Shown here in pieces: positions 49,299-57,654 of a DNA stretch of 64,000 nucleotides. Origin of the DNA: Flemingiibacterium sp045578725 (lineage in GTDB: Bacteria; Bacillota; Clostridia; Oscillospirales; CAG-272); the NCBI GenBank assembly GCA_045578725.1, contig JAZNKS010000105.1, positions 1-64,000 of the forward strand, in the 5' to 3' direction. The notes below the pieces were generated by a model that had not been told where the DNA came from, did not search any database, and worked only from the letters and a program-made list of their open reading frames with translations. The translations under genes were made by a program, and so were the position numbers. Positions within the stretch are counted from its first letter, which is position 1; each line of letters opens with the position of its first letter.

Positions 49299-49991
49299 GT
49301 GAAACATTCTACTTCCGGCACGCCCGGGCAGACCTATGATAAAAGCCGTTTTCGTGAGGTAAAGCACCCGTCGGTCATTCCTTATTATGCCGTGGCCGTC
49401 AGCTGGCTGGTATTTGCCCTGTTTTTTCCGATGTACAAGCCCGTGCATTTTATCCTGCCGGCGCTGATTACCGCCGCCGAGCTTCTGCTTCTCGGCCGGA
49501 TCTTCCCGCCGCGCACGGAATACATCCCGATCCCCTACGAGGCACCGAAGGCCGGTATCGACGAGGTTGACCGCGTAATCGCGGGCGGTGCCGAATATGT
49601 ACGGAAATTCGACAGAATTGCCGCCGAGCTTCAGAGTGTCGATCCCAAGATCACCGCGAAGGTGCTGGAGCTGCGCGAGCTGATGAACACCATCTTCACC
49701 TGTGTTGCCAAAAATCCCGACAAGCTTTCCCGGATCCGGCGCTTCATGAACTTCTACCTGCCGACCCTGGAAAAGCTGATGAATACCTATCTTGAGCTGA
49801 ACGCCCAGAAAATCAAGGGTGAGAACATCACGAAAACCCTCGCCGGCATCGAAGAGGTGCTTGACACCGTAAAGCCCGCCTTTGAGCGCCAGCTGGACAA
49901 TCTCTACGAGGATCAGGCCATCGACATCTCCGCCGATATCACCGTGCTGGAGCAGATGCTGGCACACGAATCCGTCACCGACAACCGATAA
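49299..49991 (+). CDS. xpaC: XpaC-like protein (5-bromo-4-chloroindolyl phosphate hydrolysis family)
   Basis: A 230-aa membrane-associated protein. It starts with GTG after AAAGGTGG, has two close membrane helices (about 25-65) and a long alpha-helical C-terminal part with repeated heptad-like Leu/Ile spacing (residues 100-220). The name comes from Bacillus subtilis xpaC, which is followed by yaaN, just as here. Biochemical function is not established in general; the family name reflects a plate phenotype. It heads a four-gene operon and lies 27 bp before telA. Confidence 0.8.
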   Translation: MKHSTSGTPGQTYDKSRFREVKHPSVIPYYAVAVSWLVFALFFPMYKPVHFILPALITAAELLLLGRIFPPRTEYIPIPYEAPKAGIDEVDRVIAGGAEYVRKFDRIAAELQSVDPKITAKVLELRELMNTIFTCVAKNPDKLSRIRRFMNFYLPTLEKLMNTYLELNAQKIKGENITKTLAGIEEVLDTVKPAFERQLDNLYEDQAIDISADITVLEQMLAHESVTDNR

Positions 49992-50018
49992 CGATAACCT
50001 GTAAGGAGAATACCGATC

Positions 50019-51161
50019 ATGGACAGCAAGCAGATTCCCGAGCTTACCCTCACGCCCTTCGCCGCCGAGGCCGAGGACAAAACCATTCCCACGCCCGAAA
50101 CCGCCGTTGTTTCCCCCGCCGAGGCCGCACCCGAAACCGCCATCGTGCTGACCCCCGAGGAGCAGAAGATGGTCAGCGATTTCGCCGCGCGCATTGATAT
50201 CACCGACCCGAATATCGTTCTGCAGTACGGAGCCGGCTCCCAGCAGAAGATCGCTAACTTCTCGGACAGCGCTCTTGACAATGTCAAAACGCAGGATCTG
50301 GGTGAGGTCGGCGAGATGATCACCGGTCTGCTCGGCGAGCTCCGCGATTTTGAGGAGGAGGAAAGCCGCGGCATTCTCGGTTTCTTCAAAAAGCAGGGCA
50401 ACAAGATCGAAAAGATGAAGGCCAAGTACGATAAGGTCGAGGTCAATGTCGAAAAAATCACCGCAGGCCTTGAACAGCATCAGGTCAAGCTGATGAAGGA
50501 TGTTGCCGTTCTCGATCAGCTCTACGATGTCAATCTGACCAACTTCAAGGAGCTTTCCATGTATATTCTCGCCGGCAAGCAGAAGCTGGAGGAGGTCCGC
50601 AGCGTGAATGTTCCGGCGCTTGTGGAGCGTGCCAACCAGTCCGGTCTTCCCGAGGATGCACAGGCCGCCAAGGATATGATGGATATGTGCGACCGCTTTG
50701 AAAAGAAGATCCACGATCTGGAGCTCACCCGCAACATTTCGATTCAGATGGCACCGCAGATCCGCCTGATCCAGAACAATGACACCGTCATGTGCGAAAA
50801 AATCCAGACAACGATTGTCAATACCATACCGCTCTGGAAGAGCCAGATGGTCATCGCGCTCGGTCTGGCCCACTCCCAGGAGGCCCTCAAGGCCCAGCAG
50901 CAGGTCACCGATCTGACCAACGAGCTGCTGAAAAAGAATGCCGAAGCCCTCAAGCTCTCCACGCTTGAAACGGCAAAAGCCTCCGAGCGCGGTATTGTCG
51001 ATGTCGAAACGCTGAAGCAGACCAACGAAACGCTGATTTCCACGCTGGACGAGGTTATGCAGATTCAGAATGACGGCCGTCAGAAGCGCCGCGAGGCCGA
51101 ACAGGAGCTGGCCCGCATCGAAAACGAGCTGAAAAACAAGCTGCTGGCCATGAAAGGCTGA
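50019..51161 (+). CDS. TelA/YaaN-family toxic anion resistance protein
   Basis: A 380-aa, largely alpha-helical cytoplasmic protein. The family is linked to tellurite and antimicrobial-peptide resistance, with unknown mechanism. An acidic, Pro/Glu/Ala-rich segment (about 10-50) precedes the helical core; GFFKKQGNKIEKMKAKY near 125, IRLIQNNDTVMCEKIQTTI near 250 and WKSQMVIALGLAHSQEAL are the recognisable family blocks. AAGGAG lies just before the ATG. Pairing with xpaC and with LemA/TPM genes points to an envelope-stress or membrane-protein role. Confidence 0.88.
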   Translation: MDSKQIPELTLTPFAAEAEDKTIPTPETAVVSPAEAAPETAIVLTPEEQKMVSDFAARIDITDPNIVLQYGAGSQQKIANFSDSALDNVKTQDLGEVGEMITGLLGELRDFEEEESRGILGFFKKQGNKIEKMKAKYDKVEVNVEKITAGLEQHQVKLMKDVAVLDQLYDVNLTNFKELSMYILAGKQKLEEVRSVNVPALVERANQSGLPEDAQAAKDMMDMCDRFEKKIHDLELTRNISIQMAPQIRLIQNNDTVMCEKIQTTIVNTIPLWKSQMVIALGLAHSQEALKAQQQVTDLTNELLKKNAEALKLSTLETAKASERGIVDVETLKQTNETLISTLDEVMQIQNDGRQKRREAEQELARIENELKNKLLAMKG

Positions 51162-51193
51162 TAAATGTCAGCCGCAATTCACGGAGGTAAGGA

Positions 51194-51748
51194 ATGAGCC
51201 TGCTGAAAAAACGTCCGATCGCCATCCTGATCATGATTGCCGCGATCCTGCTCGGCACTCTGATCGGATGCTGGCGTTCTCTCACCGCCGAGAAGCAGAA
51301 GGTTGAGGACTGCTTCTACAGCGGTTCGCTCGGTGACGGTTACTCCATCCAGAGCGATCTGGAATACATCAATGCGACCGCCGGCAATCTGAAGACGGTG
51401 GCGCTCCGCTATCTGGCCGCCGATTCACCGGCTATCACGGAACTGAATTCCGCCAGAAGCGCGCTGACCGAGGCGGAAACCGTCAAGGAGAAGTATATCG
51501 CCTCCATCTCGCTCTATGAGGCGGTGACCAATCTGCACGGCGCGCTGGATCCCGGAGAGCTGGATATGAATTCCACCGATGAGCGCTTCCGCTCCAGCCT
51601 GTATGACGATATTTCCTCGGCGATGCAGCGGATTTCCCACAATGAATACAACGATGCCGCCCGCGCCTTCAACAGCGCGCTCGGCGGATTTCCGGCGGCC
51701 CTGATTTCCGGGCTGATCGGACTGCAGCCGGCCCAGCTGTTCGGCTGA
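51194..51748 (+). CDS. LemA-like membrane protein
   Basis: A 184-aa protein with one N-terminal membrane helix (about 8-27, IAILIMIAAILLGTLIG) and an extracytoplasmic helical bundle containing YINATAGNLKTVA and IASISLYEAVTNLH. Cys26 at the end of the membrane helix does not fit a full lipobox. Overall size and helical layout agree with LemA, but similarity is weak. LemA proteins are commonly paired with TPM-domain proteins, and here a TPM gene follows after 22 bp, which supports the call. Confidence 0.65.
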   Translation: MSLLKKRPIAILIMIAAILLGTLIGCWRSLTAEKQKVEDCFYSGSLGDGYSIQSDLEYINATAGNLKTVALRYLAADSPAITELNSARSALTEAETVKEKYIASISLYEAVTNLHGALDPGELDMNSTDERFRSSLYDDISSAMQRISHNEYNDAARAFNSALGGFPAALISGLIGLQPAQLFG

Positions 51749-51770
51749 TTCTTCGAAGGAGAAAACCGTA

Positions 51771-52715
51771 TTGATTCATAGATCCTTCCGGGCCGCGACG
51801 ATGCTTCTGCTTGCCGCGGTCCTCTTTTCCCTCTCGCTGACGGCATCCGGCATTCCGGAGCCGTCCAAAGAATTCTACGTCCTCGATTCGTCCGGTGTCA
51901 TCGATGCCGGAACGGAGGCGTATATCATCGAAAAAAACGATGCGCTCTTTGATGCCGTCGGAGCACAGATTGTGGTTGTTACCGTGGATTTTGTCCCAAA
52001 CGGCGATCTGGAGCAGTATGCCTATAGTCTGTTCAATAGCTGGCAGATCGGTTCCGACGAAGAGAACAACGGCATTCTCCTGCTGATCTCGGTCGGCGAC
52101 GATGATTATTGGTGTTTGCAGGGCAAGGGGCTGGAGGCCTCGCTGTCCAGCGGTACCATCGGTAATCTGCTGGAGGATTATCTGGAGCCGGATTTTGCAC
52201 GGCAGAATTACAGCGCCGGCATCCGCAAGGTCTTCGATGCTCTCTATGAACAGCTTGCCGCCATCAGCGGCTGGACACCGGAATCCGTTGATACCGGCAT
52301 TACCGAGCCGCTCCGTCCGGTTGATCCGGAGCCGATTTATCGGCCGGAGAAGCCCGGATCGGCCGTCCCGCGAAGCGGCGGCTTTCTGAAAACGCTTTTG
52401 ATTGTCATCCTTGCCGTCATGCTGATCCGCAGCTTCACCTCCGGCGGTGTCTATGCGGGAGGCGGAACCTCCTCCGGATGCGGCGGTTTTCTGCTCGGTC
52501 TGCTGCTTGGAAACAGCTTCGGTCATTCGACGCACAGCCGTCCCTTCGGCCGCAGTACCGGCGGATTTGGCTCACGTCCCTTCGGCGGTCATTCCGGCGG
52601 CTTTGGTGGAAATTCCGGCGGCTTTGGCGGAAATTCCGGCGGAAACCGTTCACGCGGTCCGAGAAGCGGAGGCGGCGGAAGCTCACGCGGCGGCGGCGCC
52701 GGGCGCAGACGTTAA
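51771..52715 (+). CDS. TPM-domain (YgcG-like) membrane protein with Gly-rich tail
   Basis: A 314-aa protein starting with TTG behind AAGGAGAAAA. A signal peptide (1-25) is followed by a TPM domain (about 32-165; VLDSSGVIDAGTEAYI and WQIGSDEENNGILLLISVGD are typical), a membrane helix near 205-222, and a cytoplasmic tail of Gly, Ser, Arg and Asn. The tail holds near-perfect repeats of SGGFGGN encoded by 21-bp DNA repeats at about 52600-52640. TPM proteins are implicated in membrane protein or photosystem maintenance. It closes the xpaC-telA-lemA operon. Confidence 0.85.
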   Translation: MIHRSFRAATMLLLAAVLFSLSLTASGIPEPSKEFYVLDSSGVIDAGTEAYIIEKNDALFDAVGAQIVVVTVDFVPNGDLEQYAYSLFNSWQIGSDEENNGILLLISVGDDDYWCLQGKGLEASLSSGTIGNLLEDYLEPDFARQNYSAGIRKVFDALYEQLAAISGWTPESVDTGITEPLRPVDPEPIYRPEKPGSAVPRSGGFLKTLLIVILAVMLIRSFTSGGVYAGGGTSSGCGGFLLGLLLGNSFGHSTHSRPFGRSTGGFGSRPFGGHSGGFGGNSGGFGGNSGGNRSRGPRSGGGGSSRGGGAGRRR

Positions 52716-52730
52716 CACAATCGTTTTTTG

Positions 52731-52766
52731 AGGTTTGCTGTACCTGCGTGCAGCAAACCTTTTTTC
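52731..52766 (+). terminator. Terminator of the xpaC-telA-lemA-TPM operon
   Basis: A 10-bp stem AGGTTTGCTG / CAGCAAACCT with a 10-nt loop and T6 tail. Between it and feoB (52767-53027) I see only the feoB promoter and two metal-regulator-like dyads. Confidence 0.9.
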
Positions 52767-52872
52767 GGCATAAGTGTTTCTCGCCGAACATAGGATGGAG
52801 CAGACCGACTCCCGCCTGTTATGTCGGTTTCGGCCGGACGGCAAAAAAAATGAAAAATTTTCCCGAAAAAGG

Positions 52873-52901
52873 TTGACAAACCGGTTTTGACGTGGTATAC
52901 T
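52873..52901 (+). promoter_or_regulatory. Promoter of feoB
   Basis: TTGACA (52873-52878), 17-bp spacer, TATACT (52896-52901). Confidence 0.85.
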
Positions 52902-52907
52902 ATATGT

Positions 52908-52927
52908 CGGTTAGAGGCTGCTAACCG
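52908..52927 (+). promoter_or_regulatory. DtxR-type operator 1 of feoB
   Basis: Perfect inverted repeat CGGTTAG-6 bp-CTAACCG at the expected transcription start. TTAG-N-CTAA half sites are typical of DtxR/IdeR/MntR-family metal-dependent repressors. Confidence 0.75.
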
Positions 52928-52943
52928 TTTTTTACGGCCGCAG

Positions 52944-52959
52944 GTTAGCCTTAGCTAAC
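52944..52959 (+). promoter_or_regulatory. DtxR-type operator 2 of feoB
   Basis: Perfect inverted repeat GTTAGC-CTTA-GCTAAC in the feoB leader, with centres 33.5 bp (about three helical turns) from operator 1. Confidence 0.75.
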
Positions 52960-53027
52960 TGTCTGCAGGAGAATACCGATGCCGTCCGAACTGCATCGGT
53001 GTCCTATAATATTCAGGAGGAATCTGT

Positions 53028-55025
53028 ATGAGAATCGCGCTTGCCGGAAACCCCAACTCCGGTAAAACAACCATGTTCAATGCCCTCACCGGTCAGAATG
53101 AAAAGGCCGGCAACTGGGCGGGCGTCACCGCCGACAAGAAGGAGCACCCGATTAAGAAGGCCTACTTCGGCGGAAGCGAAACGCTCGTCGCCGTTGACCT
53201 TCCCGGTGCCTACTCCATGTCGCCGTTCACCTCGGAGGAGAGCATCACCAGCTCGTATGTCAAGAACGAGAACCCCGATGCCATCATCAACATCGTGGAT
53301 GCCACCAACCTTTCAAGAAGCCTGTTCTTCACCACCCAGCTTTTAGAGCTCGGCGTGCCGGTTGTTGTGGCGCTGAACAAGAGCGACCTCAATGACAAGA
53401 AGGGCAATAAGGTCGATGCCGACACGCTGTCCGAAAAGCTCGGCTGCCCGGTCATCGGAACCACCGCCACCTCCGCCGAAGGCCTGAAGGCCGTTGTGGA
53501 AGCGGCCGTCGCTATCGCCGGCAAGGATCAGAGCGCTCCCTACAAGCAGGATGACATCGATCTGACCGATAAAGCCGCTGTCGAAGCGGCTGACCGCAAG
53601 CGCTTCGCCTTTGTAAACGGTATCGTCAAGGAAGTCGAAAACCGCAAGGTTCTCACCAAGGATGAGAATTTCGGCGACAAGATCGACGCCGTTCTCACCA
53701 ACAAATGGCTCGGCATTCCGATCTTCGCCGTTGTCATGTTCCTCGTATTCCAGATTTCGCAGGTATGGGTCGGCACTCCGATTGCCGATCTTCTCGTCGG
53801 CTGGCTGGAAACCTTCCAGGGCTGGGTCGGTGAACTGCTTGCCGATGCTTCGCCCCTGCTCTCCGCCATTCTCGTTGACGGCATCATCGGCGGTGTCGTC
53901 GCCGTTGTCGGCTTCCTCCCGCTGGTCATGGTTATGTACTTCCTGATCGCACTCCTCGAGGACTGCGGCTACATGGCCCGCGTTGCCGTTGTTCTGGACC
54001 CGATCTTCAAAAAGGTCGGCCTCTCCGGCAAGTCGGTTATTCCCTTCGTCATCACCATCGGATGCGCCGTTCCCGGCATCATGGCATCCCGTACCATCCG
54101 CAGCGAGCGTGAGAGAAGAGCCACCGCGATGCTCTCACCGTTCATGCCCTGCGGCGCCAAGATTCCCGTCATCGCTCTCTTTGCCGGTGCCTTCTTTGAC
54201 GATGCCGGCTGGGTCAGCACCGTGATGTACCTCTCCGGTATCGTACTGATCTTCCTCTGCGCCCTGCTCATCAATAAGATTACCGGATACAAGGCAAGGA
54301 AGTCCTACTTCATCATCGAGCTCCCCGAATATAAGATTCCCTCCTTCTGGGGTGCCTTCAAGTCCATGTGCAGCCGCGGATGGGCGTACATCGTAAAGGC
54401 CGCCACCATCATCCTCCTCTGCAACATGGTTGTTCAGCTCATGCAGACCTTCACCTGGACCTTCGCCGTTGCCGAGATTGCCGATGAATCCATCCTCGCT
54501 TCCATCGCGCGTCCCTTCGCTTATCTCCTCGTTCCGATCATCGGCGTTCTTTCCTGGCAGATGGCGGCTGCAGCCATTACCGGCTTCATCGCCAAGGAAA
54601 ACGTTGTCGGCACGCTGGCTGTCTGCTTTGTCGGCCTTGACAACCTCATCGACACCGAGGAGCTCGCCCTCATGGAGGGTGCGGGTGCCGAGGTTGCCGG
54701 CATCATGGCCATCTCCAAGGCTGCCGCTCTGGCTTACCTGATGTTCAACCTGTTCACGCCTCCCTGCTTCGCCGCAATCGGTGCTATGAATGCGGAAATG
54801 AAGTCGGCCAAGTGGCTCTGGGGTGGCATCGGTCTTCAGCTGGCCGTCGGCTACACCGTTGCCTATTTCGTCTACACCGTCGGCACGCTCGTCACGGGCG
54901 GTGCGCTGAACATCGGTGCCGCAATCGCCGGTCTGGCCGCCATCCTGGCTATGGTCGCTGTGATTCTGTTCATCATCAACAACACCAACAAAAAGCTCAA
55001 GGCGGACTACGCGCTGAGCAAGTAA
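53028..55025 (+). CDS. feoB: Ferrous iron transporter B
   Basis: A 665-aa Fe(II) transporter. The cytoplasmic G domain (1-170) has G1 GNPNSGKT (7-14), the conserved NWAGVTADKKEH switch region, G3 VDLPGAYSM and G4 NKSD. Seven or more membrane helices follow from about 220, with the Cys-containing VITIGCAVPGIMASR and PFMPCGAKIP gates and a final helix before a short tail. Two DtxR-like boxes lie in its promoter and leader, so repression by iron or manganese is expected. No feoA gene is adjacent; a DUF2325 gene follows behind another such box. Confidence 0.95.
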   Translation: MRIALAGNPNSGKTTMFNALTGQNEKAGNWAGVTADKKEHPIKKAYFGGSETLVAVDLPGAYSMSPFTSEESITSSYVKNENPDAIINIVDATNLSRSLFFTTQLLELGVPVVVALNKSDLNDKKGNKVDADTLSEKLGCPVIGTTATSAEGLKAVVEAAVAIAGKDQSAPYKQDDIDLTDKAAVEAADRKRFAFVNGIVKEVENRKVLTKDENFGDKIDAVLTNKWLGIPIFAVVMFLVFQISQVWVGTPIADLLVGWLETFQGWVGELLADASPLLSAILVDGIIGGVVAVVGFLPLVMVMYFLIALLEDCGYMARVAVVLDPIFKKVGLSGKSVIPFVITIGCAVPGIMASRTIRSERERRATAMLSPFMPCGAKIPVIALFAGAFFDDAGWVSTVMYLSGIVLIFLCALLINKITGYKARKSYFIIELPEYKIPSFWGAFKSMCSRGWAYIVKAATIILLCNMVVQLMQTFTWTFAVAEIADESILASIARPFAYLLVPIIGVLSWQMAAAAITGFIAKENVVGTLAVCFVGLDNLIDTEELALMEGAGAEVAGIMAISKAAALAYLMFNLFTPPCFAAIGAMNAEMKSAKWLWGGIGLQLAVGYTVAYFVYTVGTLVTGGALNIGAAIAGLAAILAMVAVILFIINNTNKKLKADYALSK

Positions 55026-55036
55026 TCCCGCAAAAG

Positions 55037-55072
55037 CAAGGGGATGCGCAATGGGGGCGCATCCCCTGCTCT
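55037..55072 (+). terminator. Stem-loop after feoB without T run
   Basis: AGGGGATGCGC and GCGCATCCCCT form an 11-bp stem. No T tract follows, so this may be a weak terminator or a processing/stability element that lowers expression of the next gene. Confidence 0.5.
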
Positions 55073-55083
55073 CGGGGGTATGA

Positions 55084-55099
55084 GTTAGCACAGGCTAAC
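55084..55099 (+). promoter_or_regulatory. DtxR-type operator 3, before the DUF2325 gene
   Basis: Perfect inverted repeat GTTAGC-ACAG-GCTAAC, the same arms and spacing as operator 2, 26 bp before the DUF2325 start codon. No good -35/-10 pair is seen between the two genes. Confidence 0.7.
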
Positions 55100-55124
55100 C
55101 GATATCATTCAAAGGAGCACCCAC

Positions 55125-55400
55125 ATGAGTATTGTCATTCTGGGCGGAAATGAATGCATGACCCGCCGGTATATGGATCTGTGCGGCCAATACAAATGCA
55201 AGGCCAAGGTCTATCCGAAAATGTCCTGCGGGCTTCGCAATATCGGATGCCCCGATCTTCTGGTTCTCTTCACCGACACAATCTCCCACAAAATGGTACA
55301 CTGTGTGATGGGGGATCTTGACAGCCGCACGCGGATTGCCCGCTCTCACAGCAGCTCCATGTCGGCGCTGAAGAATATTCTCGAAGAGCATATCGGCTGA
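55125..55400 (+). CDS. DUF2325-domain protein, predicted metal-regulon member
   Basis: A 91-aa protein that I assign to DUF2325 from its start (SIVILGGNECMTRRYMDLC) and end; members are about this size. It has five cysteines (positions 11, 20, 25, 35 and 42; a sixth follows near 60), spaced so that metal or redox chemistry is possible. An AAGGAG ribosome site precedes the ATG. Location behind feoB and a third DtxR-like box marks it as part of an iron- or manganese-responsive set. The molecular function is unknown. Confidence 0.8.
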   Translation: MSIVILGGNECMTRRYMDLCGQYKCKAKVYPKMSCGLRNIGCPDLLVLFTDTISHKMVHCVMGDLDSRTRIARSHSSSMSALKNILEEHIG

Positions 55401-55410
55401 AATACAGCGG

Positions 55411-55449
55411 CCCCGGAATCGGCCACAAACCGATTCCGGGGCTTTTCTT
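55411..55449 (+). terminator. Terminator after the DUF2325 gene
   Basis: A 12-bp stem CCCCGGAATCGG (55411-55422) / CCGATTCCGGGG (55430-55441) with a CTTTTCTTT tail, between two convergent genes. Confidence 0.88.
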
Positions 55450-56135
55450 TATATGACGCCGAACAGAATAAATCCGATGGTATTGATGGCGAAATTGGCC
55501 GCCATATGGACAAACCAGGACGGATAGATGTTTCCGAGCCGATCATTCAGAGTGTTGAAGATCAGGCCCCCGGCAATCAGACCGGCCATAATCAGAACCA
55601 GCACCGCAGGATGGAACATCCCGATCAGCATCCCGGTATGATAGACGGCAAACAGCACCGGGCTGAACAGATACGCCAGCCGGATGTCCACGTATTTCTT
55701 CAGTGTGATGAAGCCGAAGCCGCGGAAAAAGAATTCCTCCAGAAACGAATTCATGACAGATATATATATCGCAACCCAGACAAAATTGTCAGCGGTGATT
55801 CCCATCTCCGAGGTCAGGCTGGAGGTGACATTGGAATAATCGATGATATCCCGGGTCAGAAAAAAGCCGCCGAGAATCACGCCGAAAATCACCGTGCCGA
55901 GCAGGAGCGACATAGCCAGCCCCTTCTTTTTGAAGCGGAAGAGCGTTCCGAAGGCCGGCCATTCCTCCCGCCAGATTGCGAAGAACAGCATCGGCAGGGC
56001 GAGGAAGAAAAGAATCTTGATCGGAATCTTGGAGAAATACGGCGGCTGTACCACCGCATCAATCCAGGTCACAGCGAGCGAAAAAGCGATCACCGACAGA
56101 AGAATATACCACTTTTGAGCCGTTATCCGTTTCAT
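55449..56135 (-). CDS. CPBP-family intramembrane metalloprotease
   Basis: A 228-aa membrane protein with about seven hydrophobic segments. The start is set at 56135 after GAGGAGGAT. The family motifs are seen: EEFFFRGF (first Glu pair, near residue 142) and a downstream FAVYH with its histidine, then a late membrane segment with an Asn (LIFNTLNDRLGNIYPSWFVHMAANF), the usual third and fourth motifs. CPBP proteins are related to Rce1 and include bacteriocin-immunity proteins. It is the last of three genes with the 498-aa protein and the LURP-one-like protein. Confidence 0.88.
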   Translation of the reverse strand: MKRITAQKWYILLSVIAFSLAVTWIDAVVQPPYFSKIPIKILFFLALPMLFFAIWREEWPAFGTLFRFKKKGLAMSLLLGTVIFGVILGGFFLTRDIIDYSNVTSSLTSEMGITADNFVWVAIYISVMNSFLEEFFFRGFGFITLKKYVDIRLAYLFSPVLFAVYHTGMLIGMFHPAVLVLIMAGLIAGGLIFNTLNDRLGNIYPSWFVHMAANFAINTIGFILFGVI

Positions 56136-56145
56136 ACGATCCTCC

Positions 56146-57642
56146 TCACGGAAGCAATACCGCGTGTGCATCGCGGGACAGCACCTCAAAAAAGGTCAGC
56201 CGCCATTCCACCCGCTCCTGCTTTTCATAGGTCATCGCCGAAACGGCGGTATGATCGGTTCCGGTATCGGACGGCTTCGGGCGGCTGATGACCACCGCCG
56301 TCGGACCGTCTGCGCCGCCGATGATTCCGACGGAAGCTGCTCCTTCCCATCCATCCCGATCGATTTTACTCCGCTTGACGGGATCGTTTTGCCGCACATC
56401 CCGGATTTTCAGATTCGCCGCGGGAATCGGCGGATCGACACGGCCGGTCAGCTCGGTATAGTGCGGCGGAAGAATCCATCCGCCGGTTTCGGTCTGCTCC
56501 AGTTCGCCGTCCTGATACGCCAGTACCGTCAGCGTGTGCTCCGTCTTCGTGATCGGATGGGTGAAGGGAATCACCTGCCCCACGCGCTCGACCGTGAAGC
56601 ATGGGCCGGGGATCGCCGTCGGCTTCTTTGTCAGGCAGAGCGCAAGGGAGCGGATTTTCGGCTTCACGCCGTCCGCCCATGCAAAGGCAAGGCGGCATTG
56701 CATCCAGCATTCTTCCGGAGAGAGCCCGTAATGCGCAAGCGCTTCCTCCATGCCGCCGGTATTGTACTGCTCCCGCAGTTCGGGTATGCTGACATACTGT
56801 CCCCATTGACCGCGCCGGTTGATATGCTCCCGGCCATTGACCGTCAGCACCGATGAGAAAGTCATCCCAAACGGATTCTGCCGGGCGATCGTCTCCGCAT
56901 CCTCACCGTTTGCAGGATTTGTCCAGCGCTCATGGAACGAGCGGATTTCTTCGGACGGAATCTCGCAGAACAGATCCAGCACGATACCATCCCGGCACAC
57001 ATAGGCGGCAGGAGCTGTCCAATCATGCCCGTCAAACCGGAAAGAAGCTCCGAGCGCAAGCTCGCGGCCGGCTCGTTCCCGTTTCTCACCGGTTTCCCCG
57101 CAGGTGCTGTAATAAACCTTCCATTCCCGCTTTACCGGCTTTTCTTCGACGGGCACCCATTCATAATAATCCTTCTTGTACGGCACCGTGTCAAAATCGA
57201 AGGCATCGTAAATCTCCTTCAATTCGGCATACGGATCCCCGACCGGTGTCAGCCCAAACTGTGCGGCAAGAGAATCCGCGGCGGATTTCTGCTCCGGCGT
57301 GATGGGATTGTCCGCAAGAAACTGCGCATATTGCTCCCGTGTCCAGGCATGAGCCTGCTCCAGCACCGCTTCATGATGGCAGGTGATCAGCAGGCGCAGA
57401 AAACCTTCAAAATTCTCCGCCACCGGAAAGGCGTGCTTCTTCGGATCCGCCATAGGATTGACGGCAAAAACCGTTTCGCCGTGACTTTTCAGCATACAGT
57501 AGTGGATACCGTCAACACCGGTCCATCCTAAAATCACCGCGCCGCGCGGAGTGCAGAAATAATCGCTGCGGGTATCGCCCTTCTCAATGCCGAAGGGCGC
57601 CAGCGAAAACGGATTCTTTTTATACGTTTCATAAAGGGTCAT
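56146..57642 (-). CDS. Unknown 498-aa protein carrying a GGADGPTA motif
   Basis: A soluble protein with no signal peptide and no membrane segment. I do not recognise a family. The N-terminal part (GAVILGWTGVDGIHYCMLKS, then FEGFLRLLITCHHEAVLEQA) resembles in style the SMI1/SUKH-like or DUF proteins that occur in variable loci, but this is not firm. Near the C-terminus (437-451) it has SVGIIGGADGPTAVV, almost identical to a signature of the beta subunit of sodium-pumping decarboxylases, where it lies in the membrane. Here the surroundings are hydrophilic. It is co-transcribed with the LURP-one-like gene (12 bp upstream) and the CPBP protease gene (10 bp downstream). Confidence 0.75.
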   Translation of the reverse strand: MTLYETYKKNPFSLAPFGIEKGDTRSDYFCTPRGAVILGWTGVDGIHYCMLKSHGETVFAVNPMADPKKHAFPVAENFEGFLRLLITCHHEAVLEQAHAWTREQYAQFLADNPITPEQKSAADSLAAQFGLTPVGDPYAELKEIYDAFDFDTVPYKKDYYEWVPVEEKPVKREWKVYYSTCGETGEKRERAGRELALGASFRFDGHDWTAPAAYVCRDGIVLDLFCEIPSEEIRSFHERWTNPANGEDAETIARQNPFGMTFSSVLTVNGREHINRRGQWGQYVSIPELREQYNTGGMEEALAHYGLSPEECWMQCRLAFAWADGVKPKIRSLALCLTKKPTAIPGPCFTVERVGQVIPFTHPITKTEHTLTVLAYQDGELEQTETGGWILPPHYTELTGRVDPPIPAANLKIRDVRQNDPVKRSKIDRDGWEGAASVGIIGGADGPTAVVISRPKPSDTGTDHTAVSAMTYEKQERVEWRLTFFEVLSRDAHAVLLP

Positions 57643-57654
57643 CAGCCGGCCTCC

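Noticed and set aside
52597..52640. 21-bp DNA repeats taken as a possible CRISPR or minisatellite
   Set aside because: They encode the Gly-rich SGGFGGN repeats of the TPM protein tail, have no spacers and stay in frame.
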